A stretch of DNA of 64,000 nt, taken from positions 1-64,000 of the IMG/VR virus record IMGVR_UViG_3300046492_000237. One strand, written 5' to 3'. Positions 7,262 to 14,880 of this stretch are shown here, one piece after another. A program made the translations under genes and the position numbers. Position 1 is the first letter of the stretch. Each line of letters starts with the position of its first letter. This DNA is from a virus. The notes beneath the pieces are model-generated. The model saw nothing but the letters and a program-made list of their open reading frames with translations, was not told the DNA's origin and did not search any database.

Positions 7262-9891
7262 TGACTAGAAAACCATCGATCAAACTCCCTACGCCACATC
7301 GCGTACAGCAGAAGATTCTCGACAAAGCCAGCCGCTTCAACGCGGTCGCCATGGGCGAACAGGGCGGGAAAACTACCCTCGGCATCGAGGTGCTTTTGCT
7401 TGGCCCGCGCGGCGCTATCAAAGGCAAAGCCCCGGTAGGATGGTTCTCTGCTACCGAATCCAAAATGCTCGAAGTCGTTGGCATGGTGGTGGCGGCGATC
7501 GCGCCGCTGATCAAGCGCCGCATCAGCAACAAGCGGATCGACCTCACCACCGGCGGCTCGATGTTCTTCTACAGCATGGACGACCTTCCCGAGGTGTATG
7601 AGCAGTTCGGTCTGGTCGTTGTCGATGATGTCTGCCGGGTAAATGGATTCCTGTCCACCTATGAGCCGGTGCTCACTCAGGCCCTCGAAGCCCACAATGG
7701 CGACGCGTGGTTCCTTTCTGGCGCCTACGGTAAGCGCAACGACTTCCACAAGCTGCTGCAGGCCGGCAAGCAGGATCCTGACTGGTCGTGCTGGCAGTTC
7801 GATTCGTTCTGCAACCCATTCCTGAGCGCCGCCACCAAAGAGGAAGCCGACAAGGTCAGTGAACCAGAGTACCTGCAGCGCTTCGGCGCCGAGTTTCTGG
7901 ATGTCGCGATCGAGCTGACCAACGCGCAGCGCGTCATCGGGCCGGATGAAACATTCCGCCAGTGGGTTGAGCGACTGGCAGCGGACGGCCTCAAGGTCGA
8001 CGGGCGCGCATTCAAGCTGTCCGACCGCCCTGCCATGGCATGGATCTACGATCAGGTCCCCAGCACCGCAGACGAGGCCTTCCGCTACGTGCTGGTGCTG
8101 ATGAAGTGCGCACAGGTGGGATTTACCGTCATGGAAATGCTGGCGGTGATCTATCTGGGGATCAAGTTCCAGCCGGCGACCGTGGGCATGTTCCTGCCCG
8201 ATATGAACTTGGCCGGCCTCAAGTCTGCCGAACGCTTCATGCCGATCGTGCGCACCATCCCGGACGTTCACAACCTGATGACCATGGATGACCCTAACGG
8301 CGGCGGCAGGAAGTCTGGCGAAGGCAACGTGCGGACGCGGCGGATCTCCGAAGCGATGTTTGTCTTCAGCTGGACTTCCGGTCGATCGACCACGGAGTCG
8401 ATCCCGATGGACATCCTGTCGTTTGACGAAGTGCAGGAAATGACCCTCGAGCAGCTGGAGAAAACGCGCGAGCGTCTGTCTGCAAGCCCGATCCGTTTTA
8501 CGCTGATGGGCAGTACCGCGAACTGGCCGGACGTTGATATTCATCACTGGTACAAAAAGGGCAGCAAGCACCGATTCCATACCGAGTGCCCGCACTGCCT
8601 TGAGGCAAAGCCTCTGGACGACTACTTTCCGGAGTGCATCAAATACGACAAGATCACCAACCGGCATCGCTACGTCTGCTTCAGCTGCCAAGGCTGGATC
8701 GACGACACCCAGCGCGGCGAGTGGGTTGCAGAAGAACCCGAACTTGATCCGCCGATCGATCATTCGATGCCAAAGCGCGACTGGCCATTGCGCATTCGCT
8801 CAATTCACTTCCCGCAGTTCCTGTCGCCGACCATCTCGGCCGGCGAGATCATCGACGCGTACAACACCGCTACGGACATGAAGAACTTTTTCAACCGTAA
8901 GCTGGGCAAGCCGTACCTTGACCCGAGTCAGGTTCCGGTCACGCTCGAGCACATGGCGAACTGCGCCAAGGTCGGTATGGCCGCCGGTATCGTCTGGAAG
9001 TCGCGTGCGAAGGGTGCCTACATGGGCATCGACCAGATGGGTAACTTCAACGTTCATGTGATCAAGGAGCGGCTGCCAGACGGGCGTCAGGCCGTGATTC
9101 ACGTTGAGGAAACCTACAGCGCGGATCCGTTCGCGCGATCAGCTGAGCTGATGGACCTTTACGGCATCGCCATCTGCGTGGTCGAGATCAACCCGAACTA
9201 CAATGACGCGAAAAAGTTCGCCAACCAGTTCCCCGGCCGGGTATTCATCTGCAACAGCTTCGGCAGCATGATGGAAGGCATGATTCAGTGGGGCGACACG
9301 CCGAAACTCGATCGTAGCGATCGGCGCACCGATGAGGACGCTCAGGATCGCTACACACTGAAAATGGACCAGTACAAGTGCATGCAGGTCAGCATGTCGC
9401 GCTTCACCACGCCAGAGCCATCCTGCATCTTCCCCGACCCGCAGGGGTTGGTACAGGAAGTCATCGACAAGGGCCAGAAACAGATGGTGGCCGTCCTCCC
9501 GCGCGTGTTCCACCACTTCACCAAGACCGCACTTGTGGCGGAAAAGGACGAGGAAACGAACCAGTACCGGCGATCGGTTAAAAAGGTCGGCATCGACCCC
9601 CACTTCAGCTACGCCAACATGCTGTGCGATGTGGCATGGTCGCGATCGCACGGCACCACCACGTTCATCCTGCCCGATATAGACAGCACCCAGCGCGGCA
9701 TGCTGGAGCCGGGCAACATTCAGGTGCCGGGCACGATCGCTGCGGCAATGCATGAACAGCAGATGGCGCTGGAGGACACCTGTGGGCGTTGCACGCACTT
9801 CAACGAGGAAACCCGCATGTGCGTGGAGAACATGGTGCTGACCCGCGCCACAAGTCCGAGCTGCTACGCCTACATCGCCAAGCAGTCGTGA
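7261..9891 (+). CDS. Large terminase with two ATPase modules (Terminase_6-like plus GpA-like)
   Basis: 876 codons; motor and nuclease for DNA packaging. Residues 1-215 resemble a Terminase_6-type ATPase: HRVQQKIL, Walker-A-like GEQGGKTT (residues 32-39), VVVDDV where VVxDE is expected (119-124), coupling motif SGAYGKRN, then FDSFCNPFL and EPEYLQRFGAEFLD. From about residue 258 a second, lambda GpA-like terminase follows: KCAQVGFT (282-289), Walker B ILSFDE (385-390), GSTA, zinc pairs CPHC (443-446) and CFSC (473-476), and a nuclease-like GIDQMG (Asp 591). GpA proteins are usually near 640-700 aa, so the extra length is the first module. Its odd Walker motifs suggest it may be inactive. The start codon coincides with late promoter element 1. 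Confidence 0.88.
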   Translation: MTRKPSIKLPTPHRVQQKILDKASRFNAVAMGEQGGKTTLGIEVLLLGPRGAIKGKAPVGWFSATESKMLEVVGMVVAAIAPLIKRRISNKRIDLTTGGSMFFYSMDDLPEVYEQFGLVVVDDVCRVNGFLSTYEPVLTQALEAHNGDAWFLSGAYGKRNDFHKLLQAGKQDPDWSCWQFDSFCNPFLSAATKEEADKVSEPEYLQRFGAEFLDVAIELTNAQRVIGPDETFRQWVERLAADGLKVDGRAFKLSDRPAMAWIYDQVPSTADEAFRYVLVLMKCAQVGFTVMEMLAVIYLGIKFQPATVGMFLPDMNLAGLKSAERFMPIVRTIPDVHNLMTMDDPNGGGRKSGEGNVRTRRISEAMFVFSWTSGRSTTESIPMDILSFDEVQEMTLEQLEKTRERLSASPIRFTLMGSTANWPDVDIHHWYKKGSKHRFHTECPHCLEAKPLDDYFPECIKYDKITNRHRYVCFSCQGWIDDTQRGEWVAEEPELDPPIDHSMPKRDWPLRIRSIHFPQFLSPTISAGEIIDAYNTATDMKNFFNRKLGKPYLDPSQVPVTLEHMANCAKVGMAAGIVWKSRAKGAYMGIDQMGNFNVHVIKERLPDGRQAVIHVEETYSADPFARSAELMDLYGIAICVVEINPNYNDAKKFANQFPGRVFICNSFGSMMEGMIQWGDTPKLDRSDRRTDEDAQDRYTLKMDQYKCMQVSMSRFTTPEPSCIFPDPQGLVQEVIDKGQKQMVAVLPRVFHHFTKTALVAEKDEETNQYRRSVKKVGIDPHFSYANMLCDVAWSRSHGTTTFILPDIDSTQRGMLEPGNIQVPGTIAAAMHEQQMALEDTCGRCTHFNEETRMCVENMVLTRATSPSCYAYIAKQS

Positions 9892-9926
9892 AACCAGACT
9901 GGTCACTTCGATAGATGAGGTGACCG

Positions 9927-10568
9927 ATGAAAATGAAGCTGCTGGACTACCCGCGCGCACTGGTGCAGGCGATCGGCCTGATCACCCTGCGCGTGGTGCT
10001 GATTGTGGCGGGGTTTGCGGTTGTACCGATCGCGCTGCCATTCCGCAAGGTTGACGCGAGCACCACCAAGCCATTCACTGAAAACGCAGGAAACTGGACG
10101 CTGGTCACGCTGCCCCGCTGGGCGTGGCTATGGTCCAACGACCGTGATGGAGCCATGGGCGATGAGCGCGGCTGGTGGCATGTCAACGGGCCGTTCGGCC
10201 TTCCGTCCGATCACTGGTTTTCTATGCTGGTCTGGCTGGCCCTCCGCAACCCTGCAAATAACGCGCGCTTCACCAAATTCATGGGCTGCCCGGTACTCGA
10301 CTGCGTGTATGACTACTGGGGCGACAAGGTGGTCAAGGACAAGGTAGGGAATGCGGGACGGCGTTTTCTGGTCGCCACGCACAAGGTAACTGACCGACGC
10401 TACTACGGTTTCTACTGGGTTAAGATCTGGAACCCGCAGCGCGCACTGGTCGTGCAGATCGGGTTCAAGGGCGAGCCATCGGACTGGCAAGAGGATTATT
10501 CTGGCGATGAGAGCCGGCAATGGAAGGGGCTGACCTGCGAGATCAACCCATGGAAGAATATCGCCTGA
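9927..10568 (+). CDS. Membrane-anchored hypothetical protein, 213 aa
   Basis: One hydrophobic segment at about residues 15-38, then a Trp-rich soluble part with CPVLDCVYDYWGDKV and conserved-looking YYGFYWVKIWNP. I recall similar DUF-only phage proteins beside terminases; no function is known to me. AGGTG precedes ATG 9927 and lies in the arm of a GGTCAC/GTGACC inverted repeat (9910-9924). It ends 3 nt from a convergent gene. Confidence 0.7.
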   Translation: MKMKLLDYPRALVQAIGLITLRVVLIVAGFAVVPIALPFRKVDASTTKPFTENAGNWTLVTLPRWAWLWSNDRDGAMGDERGWWHVNGPFGLPSDHWFSMLVWLALRNPANNARFTKFMGCPVLDCVYDYWGDKVVKDKVGNAGRRFLVATHKVTDRRYYGFYWVKIWNPQRALVVQIGFKGEPSDWQEDYSGDESRQWKGLTCEINPWKNIA

Positions 10569-10571
10569 CGG

Positions 10572-10964
10572 CTACTGCCCGCCAGTCAGCAGGAACTGGC
10601 TCATGTAGTCGCTCCACGTCGTGAAGCCCGGCAGTTTTTTGAAGTCGTCAACGCTCAGCAGGATGTAAATGTCCTTGCCGGTGTTCTGGTCGACGCCGGA
10701 ATATTCAACGCTGCCGTCGCGATTCACCAGCCAGCACCCGAGGTTGATACGCTGGGTGCTGGCTGGATACCCGGCTACCGCCGATAACATCCGCGCAGAA
10801 TGCTGGCCGAACTTGCAATCGATCGAGTCGACAGGGCCGTCACTGAGCTGCAGGGTCAGCACGGTTGTTTTGTAGGTGACCACGCGCTCGGCGATGGCCT
10901 GCTCAGCGTTTGCCGAACCAACCATGGCCAGCACCAGCCCTATCGCCGCGATTACCTGCTTCAT
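10572..10964 (-). CDS. Periplasmic hypothetical protein
   Basis: 130 codons on the minus strand, starting after GGAGG. A clear Sec signal peptide (MKQVIAAIGLVLAMVGSANA) ends with an Ala-x-Ala site. The mature part has two cysteines that could form a disulphide. Unrecognised; export makes an envelope role such as superinfection exclusion possible, but that is inference. Convergent with the preceding plus-strand gene. Confidence 0.7.
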   Translation of the reverse strand: MKQVIAAIGLVLAMVGSANAEQAIAERVVTYKTTVLTLQLSDGPVDSIDCKFGQHSARMLSAVAGYPASTQRINLGCWLVNRDGSVEYSGVDQNTGKDIYILLSVDDFKKLPGFTTWSDYMSQFLLTGGQ

Positions 10965-10979
10965 ACAGCCTCCGATCGA

Positions 10980-11552
10980 TCAGAATGGGGTATCCAGAAA
11001 ATCCCGAAGTTCTTCTTTGAATGCCGCCACGTCAAGTCCTTGCCATGAGTCTATGCGCTTTATGACTTTTTGGGTAACCACCGTTCGGTGCTCATGCTTT
11101 CCGCAGTGTTTGCACTTGCGCGCGTTGCGGTTGATCATCACCCAATCATGAGCGCCATCAGGCCAGACGATGCAACGTCCGCGTGCCAGATATTCGCTCC
11201 AAAACCAGTCGGTGACATCAAGCCAGTTGGCCGTGTTGAAAGCACCACCGTAGGAGTAATCGCAGTGCCCTTTGCCTGCCCTGCATACCTCGCGCAACGG
11301 TTGACCGAGGAAGTGCCCGTCGTGCATCTGACCGATATAAAGCAGGCGCAGGTGCAAATTTTCGCCAGACTTCACGCCGTCCAGCGTTGGTGAGAATGGG
11401 CACCCGTAAATGCTGTCCCACGCTGAAACATAGATCCGCTCACGGCCTTTCTTGGCAGCGCGCAGGTACAGACGCCAGCTGAACTTGTCCGATTTGCTTC
11501 GCTCTGCCGGCTTGATCTGATTGGCGAAAGCAATGCGTTCCTTTGTGTCCAT
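10980..11552 (-). CDS. Hypothetical protein with CxxC-H zinc-like motif
   Basis: 190 codons, basic and rich in aromatic residues. CKHCGKHEH near residue 146 could bind zinc. Unrecognised. The start ATG 11552 lies behind GGGGATAATC and a GCCGGG/CCCGGC hairpin (near 11562-11582), the same kind of leader hairpin as at 4400-4415. Confidence 0.65.
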   Translation of the reverse strand: MDTKERIAFANQIKPAERSKSDKFSWRLYLRAAKKGRERIYVSAWDSIYGCPFSPTLDGVKSGENLHLRLLYIGQMHDGHFLGQPLREVCRAGKGHCDYSYGGAFNTANWLDVTDWFWSEYLARGRCIVWPDGAHDWVMINRNARKCKHCGKHEHRTVVTQKVIKRIDSWQGLDVAAFKEELRDFLDTPF

Positions 11553-11593
11553 GATTATCCCCAGCCGGGCAGAGCCCGGCGGTCAAAGGTGGC

Positions 11594-12535
11594 TCAGGCA
11601 GATGTCAACTCTGGCTTGACATCTGCTTCGGCTTCATCAGCTGGAGGCTCATAGCCCAGAAGGTCGCACAGCGAGGTCACAACGTTGCCGAACAGCATCG
11701 ACTGCACCGATGCTTCCTGCTGCCAGATGTACAGGCCGTCGTCTTCAGGATTGTGTTCGATGTCGTCAAGGTAGCCGACCTGCTTGAACGTGAAGTCCTG
11801 ATTCAGCTTGAACTCGACGCCGCCGTAACCGAGGCTCAGCGCGCTCACTTCGAAGCCGGATTCGATGCGCTCGAGGATGCCGATCTTTGCCGCATCCAGC
11901 GCATCCAGCTTGTAAGTGACCTTCTGGCTGCCGCGCGCCAGATCAACCTGCTCGCCGACAAGGAACTCATTGACCGCGAAGGCACCGTGGTCGTCGTTGA
12001 GGTGGTTCTTCAGGCGGGTCGTCAGGCCGTTTTTGATGTCGCTGATGTGGATGGTGGTGGTCTTCACGCTGCCAACCACTTGAATCAGTGTGCCGATAAC
12101 GTGGCTGGCCAGAAGCTTGCTGGTCACCGGAACGATCAGATAGTTTTTGTCTTCGCGGTAATAGACGGTGATGATCGCGGTCTTCACCAATGCAGTCTTG
12201 GCGAGCTGCACCAGCGTGTCGTCATGGATGGCCAGTCGCTCCACTTTGCTCAGGCGGGCGCCGGTCTGGGACTGGATTTTTGCAATGCGTTCTTCGGCGC
12301 GTGCGCGGACGATCGCTTTCGGCAGGATCTTTTCGTCGAGGCGCATGCAGAAGGCGTAGCCACCGACAAACTCGGTCACCAGCTCATTGCTGATCTTGTG
12401 CGGAACAAAGCTGATGCGGGCCAGCTCGGTTTCGCCGATCGGTGCATACGGGCGTTCGGCAAGGTGCATGCCGAGGTGATGAGCTTGTGGCAGGGTGGCG
12501 GCATAAACGATGGCTTTTTTGATGAGGGTAGACAT
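11594..12535 (-). CDS. rdgC: RdgC-like recombination-associated protein
   Basis: 313 codons, close to the usual length near 300. The order of RdgC features is visible: an early F[VT]P-containing segment, GGYAFCMRLDEKILPKAIV, RIAKIQSQTGARLSKVER, then a conserved middle and an acidic C-terminus. RdgC forms a ring around duplex DNA and limits RecA loading and strand exchange. In a phage it may protect DNA ends or bias recombination towards the phage's own RecE-like system at 47-51 kb. It sits alone in a minus-strand unit with a hairpin leader (12563-12583). I rely on remembered similarity. Confidence 0.75.
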   Translation of the reverse strand: MSTLIKKAIVYAATLPQAHHLGMHLAERPYAPIGETELARISFVPHKISNELVTEFVGGYAFCMRLDEKILPKAIVRARAEERIAKIQSQTGARLSKVERLAIHDDTLVQLAKTALVKTAIITVYYREDKNYLIVPVTSKLLASHVIGTLIQVVGSVKTTTIHISDIKNGLTTRLKNHLNDDHGAFAVNEFLVGEQVDLARGSQKVTYKLDALDAAKIGILERIESGFEVSALSLGYGGVEFKLNQDFTFKQVGYLDDIEHNPEDDGLYIWQQEASVQSMLFGNVVTSLCDLLGYEPPADEAEADVKPELTSA

Positions 12536-12588
12536 GGGTTTACTCTTTTGTCGTCGAGGTGGTTGCCCGGCCGAAGCCGGGCAGTTGG

Positions 12589-13173
12589 TTACGCGGTTAC
12601 TGGAACAGGTTGCGGCGGCATAGCCCGGGCGTAGTGCCGGATCAGCAGCGCGGTGATCAGGATCCCGCCACCGATGGCCACGGCCACGATCAGCAGGACC
12701 ATTGCGACCTTCTGCTGGTCTTTATCACCCTTGAAGAGATCTCCTACCTTGCTGAAGGCATCGGGAACGTTGCTGGCGGCGCTGTAAACGTTGTGCGCCA
12801 TGGCGAAGGTGTTCCACGCGGCCACGCCAATATTGGCAATGTTGCGCTCACGCCATGCGGTGATCAGCGAGTGGATGGTGATGATCAGGCCTGATCCCAG
12901 CGCGGGCACGATGATCAGCAGGTACCAGAGACTGATTGTCGACTCGAGGTATTGCTGCGGAAGGTGTCCGGTGGCAAATGCGGTAAAGCCAAACACCAGA
13001 ATCAGCACCGAGCTGAAACCAACCACGGACTGGATCGCCGCGCACCAGACGAGAAGGCGCATGAAGCCGCCGGACTTTTTAGCCTCGTACCAGATCGACC
13101 CTGCAGTTCGACAGTTGTACCAACTGATGAACAGGTTGAGCGCCAGCACGCCGATGATGAAAAGTAGTTCCAT
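12589..13173 (-). CDS. Multi-pass membrane protein
   Basis: 194 codons from the second Met (MELLFIIGVLALNLF); a good GGGAAAC site lies just before it, which decides the start. Four hydrophobic segments are visible, near residues 1-17, 41-65, 80-103 and 160-183. Unrecognised. The unit begins with operator copy 3 at 13233, which points towards it. Confidence 0.65.
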   Translation of the reverse strand: MELLFIIGVLALNLFISWYNCRTAGSIWYEAKKSGGFMRLLVWCAAIQSVVGFSSVLILVFGFTAFATGHLPQQYLESTISLWYLLIIVPALGSGLIITIHSLITAWRERNIANIGVAAWNTFAMAHNVYSAASNVPDAFSKVGDLFKGDKDQQKVAMVLLIVAVAIGGGILITALLIRHYARAMPPQPVPVTA

Positions 13174-13232
13174 GATGTTTCCCGAGAAAGAGCCGCGCAC
13201 CGGGGCGGCAAACCGTTGAGGCTCAATGGTAG

Positions 13233-13250
13233 TTCATCATATTTGATTAA
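13233..13250 (-). promoter_or_regulatory. Palindromic operator-like site, copy 3
   Basis: On the minus strand it reads TTAATCAAATATGATGAA, with 13 of 14 half-site bases matching the palindrome. TATGAT points to the membrane protein gene at 13173. A GC-rich hairpin (GCCGC/GCGGC) lies between site and gene. Confidence 0.6.
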
Positions 13251-13278
13251 TGCAATAGCGCTCATAAAGATTACAGGC

Positions 13279-13309
13279 AAAAAAAAGCCCCGACTCAGCG
13301 TCGGGGCTT
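13279..13309 (-). terminator. Rho-independent terminator (minus strand)
   Basis: AAGCCCCGAC-TCAGC-GTCGGGGCTT at 13285-13309 with the minus-strand T-tract at 13279-13284. It would end a transcript crossing the tRNA/inverted-repeat island from right to left. Confidence 0.8.
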
Positions 13310-13335
13310 GATGTGATGTCCGGTGCTGAGATCCC

Positions 13336-13405
13336 GGTTCATGGCGAGAATTGAACTCGCGACGCGCCTTTTGTGAGGTCGCTCTACCAACTGAGCTACA
13401 TGATC
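13336..13405 (-). other. tRNA-like element with shortened anticodon region
   Basis: A minus-strand 70-nt element. The acceptor GATCATG pairs with CATGAAC (one mismatch), the D-arm is GCTC-AGTTGGTA-GAGC, and the T-arm is GCGAG-TTCAATT-CTCGC. Only 20 nt lie between the D- and T-arms where about 23 are expected, and no proper anticodon stem forms, so I cannot assign an amino acid. Probably a decayed or altered tRNA; CCA is not encoded. Confidence 0.5.
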
Positions 13406-13476
13406 ACGATCTGGTCACCCGGTCTAGAAATCCGGTTACCCGTCCCGCTTAGCGTATCAGCCTACGCATTCATCAA

Positions 13477-13591
13477 CATCGGAGTGTGAACTGTCCGGGG
13501 CTCAACCGGCATTTCGCGGAAGGGACAACCCTAAAGGCTGCCTGTCGGCACGACCGCTGCTCGAGACTTAGCTTCAGTTCACACTCCGATG
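13477..13591 (-). ncRNA. Long-stem element A (17-bp perfect inverted repeat)
   Basis: CATCGGAGTGTGAACTG at 13477-13493 is perfectly complementary to 13575-13591, enclosing 81 nt. The minus-strand 3' flank (GATGAATGCGTAGGCTG..., ending CGCTAAGCG) is repeated after element B, which suggests related RNA units. Strand is inferred from the neighbouring tRNA and terminator. Confidence 0.45.
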
Positions 13592-13897
13592 CAGCCTAGT
13601 GCTACGTCTAGGTCGTATCGGTACAGCTTATTCAAACTGGCGTGCGCCTTGACCGGGCTTACAGTTCCGATCGCGCCCCTGTTATGCCTGCATCGGGGCA
13701 GCTAACATGCCAGCATTCCGAGCTGTCGCGGTTGATACAGATGGCCGGCGCTGATCCCCGGCACTTCGCGTTCCTTTGGCCCTCGGGTCTTTTCCAGCAT
13801 CCTGCTGCCTATACCGTCATGTTCGCCTTACTAGGGTTACTTGCAATCGAGCTGCCATCCGCTTAGCGGCGCACCAGCCTGCGCATTCATCTGCATC

Positions 13898-13954
13898 CCT
13901 GACAGTCATGCTCGGTGGCCACGGCTTGATCCAAGAGGGCTCATGGCTGTCAGG
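13898..13954 (-). ncRNA. Long-stem element B (13-bp inverted repeat)
   Basis: CCTGACAGTCATG at 13898-13910 pairs with CATGGCTGTCAGG at 13942-13954 with one G-T pair. The flank on its minus-strand 3' side, GATGAATGCGCAGGCTG, nearly repeats that of element A about 400 nt away. Confidence 0.45.
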
Positions 13955-13970
13955 TGATAAAGACGATCAT

Positions 13971-14138
13971 CTGCATCGGACAAGCATCAAGTTCGCGGCG
14001 TCCCGCTAGCTGCGTTAATCGTGGAGGATTCGAACCCCGGCATCTGTCAGGTGGGATCTTGAAACCCCCATGGGCCAAGCGTAATCCCCTTCCAGTTGTA
14101 CAGCCATTCCACGCAGGCTTGATGCTTGTCCGATGCAG
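13971..14138 (-). ncRNA. Long-stem element C (21-bp perfect inverted repeat) with tRNA-like core
   Basis: 13971-13991 and 14118-14138 form a perfect 21-bp stem around 126 nt. The enclosed minus strand contains a tRNA T-arm (CGGGG-TTCGAAT-CCTCC) and GGGGG-TTTCAAG-ATCCC, which resembles an anticodon arm, but no matching 7-bp acceptor. It may be a tRNA remnant or mimic. Confidence 0.45.
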
Positions 14139-14290
14139 CCTCGCCAAGGAGGCTTGATTCTGATTGGCGAAGTTGTCGGTCTGGTCTCTCCCAGATGTCA
14201 CGGATGTTTGTTTTGCCGATATCTCCGCTATGCTGGCCAGCTTTGCGGACTTTACCTTCCCCGGCTCCTCGTTACCGTCTCGTCTCCGTT

Positions 14291-14366
14291 TGGCAGGTCG
14301 TCAGGGATTCGAACCCCATCCACACGGCTTTGGAGGCCGGCATGCATGCCATCACAACCACGACCT
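14291..14366 (-). tRNA. tRNA-Trp (anticodon CCA), CCA end encoded
   Basis: Acceptor AGGTCGT pairs perfectly with ACGACCT. The anticodon loop CTCCAAA gives CCA in a mostly paired stem (CCGGC/GCCGT), and the T-arm is TGGGG-TTCGAAT-CCCTG. Discriminator G and encoded CCA follow. The 73-nt body fits standard numbering exactly. The D-arm is weak and positions 8-9 are GG, so it may be an unusual or decaying copy. Confidence 0.68.
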
Positions 14367-14380
14367 AAAATCAGTGAAGC

Positions 14381-14452
14381 CACATTAGGGCGGACTCTCC
14401 CGAGTACACAGAGAACATCGGGGAAGGATGCGGGAAAGCCCGCTCTAATGTG
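14381..14452. ncRNA. Long-stem element E (13-bp inverted repeat, 72 nt)
   Basis: CACATTAGGGCGG at 14381-14393 pairs with CCGCTCTAATGTG at 14440-14452 with a single mismatch. The length is tRNA-sized and the ends would form a 7-bp acceptor, but there is no T-loop or D-loop consensus on either strand. Confidence 0.4.
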
Positions 14453-14502
14453 AGCCTCTTGCCAGACTGTGCATCATGCCCGGCGAGTTGGAATCTACTT
14501 GC

Positions 14503-14520
14503 TTGCTCAAATCAGAGCAA
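14503..14520. promoter_or_regulatory. Palindromic operator-like site, copy 4
   Basis: TTGCTCA-AATC-AGAGCAA, just beyond the 3' end of the minus-strand zinc-finger gene. Unlike most copies it has no -10-like core. Confidence 0.5.
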
Positions 14521-14534
14521 GATGTTTTTGCAGT

Positions 14535-14780
14535 TTATTTTTGGGTGTTTGGCTGGAATCTTTTCCGATACTGCCTTTTTTTGTCGGTGTCGCAGGCCTT
14601 GCACCAGCTGTGATAAGCATTGCGCGATGGAAGCCAGCAGAAAAAATCAGGATCCAGCGGCCACCACTCACTGCATTTTGTGCAAAGTTTTTCTTGACCG
14701 TCCTCGGTGTTCGCCACCGACACCTCATGCCAGTGCGTGGCGAGAAGTTGCTTGGCACGTTTTTTTGCTGCAAAACTCAT
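14535..14780 (-). CDS. Small zinc-finger protein (CxxC...CxxC)
   Basis: 81 codons from the Met of MSFAAKKRAKQLL; an earlier in-frame ATG (14816) lacks a ribosome site and touches operator copy 5. It contains CTKCSEWWPLDPDFF and then SWCKACDTDKKRQYRKR, a four-cysteine knuckle with a basic tail common in small phage and bacterial DNA-binding or nuclease-related proteins. There is no HNH catalytic triad. It lies alone among non-coding elements, with operator-like sites at both ends (14503 and 14816). Confidence 0.6.
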   Translation of the reverse strand: MSFAAKKRAKQLLATHWHEVSVANTEDGQEKLCTKCSEWWPLDPDFFCWLPSRNAYHSWCKACDTDKKRQYRKRFQPNTQK

Positions 14781-14815
14781 TTCGCCACTCGATGTCTTTA
14801 GTGATTGCAGGATCA

Positions 14816-14833
14816 TAGCTCAAATATGATTAT
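14816..14833 (+). promoter_or_regulatory. Palindromic operator-like site, copy 5
   Basis: TAGCTCAAATATGATTAT, 25 nt upstream of the late promoter element of the portal gene and just upstream of the zinc-finger gene on the other strand. TATGAT points right. Confidence 0.55.
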
Positions 14834-14857
14834 CGGCAAAGATAGCAGCGATAAACC

Positions 14858-14880
14858 GTCGTGACGGCATGCTGTGGCCA
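14858..14880 (+). promoter_or_regulatory. Late promoter element 2 (portal)
   Basis: GTCGTGAC at 14858, -10-like CATGCT at 14868-14873, predicted start A 14880 equal to the portal ATG. The spacing argues for this ATG over the GTG six bases upstream. Confidence 0.65.

Noticed and set aside
14023-14095. A complete tRNA gene inside stem C
   Set aside because: The T-arm is convincing, but no 7-bp acceptor partner or D-arm exists in the right place.
14381-14452. Element E as a tRNA
   Set aside because: The length and end pairing fit, but there is no T-loop, D-loop or anticodon loop on either strand.
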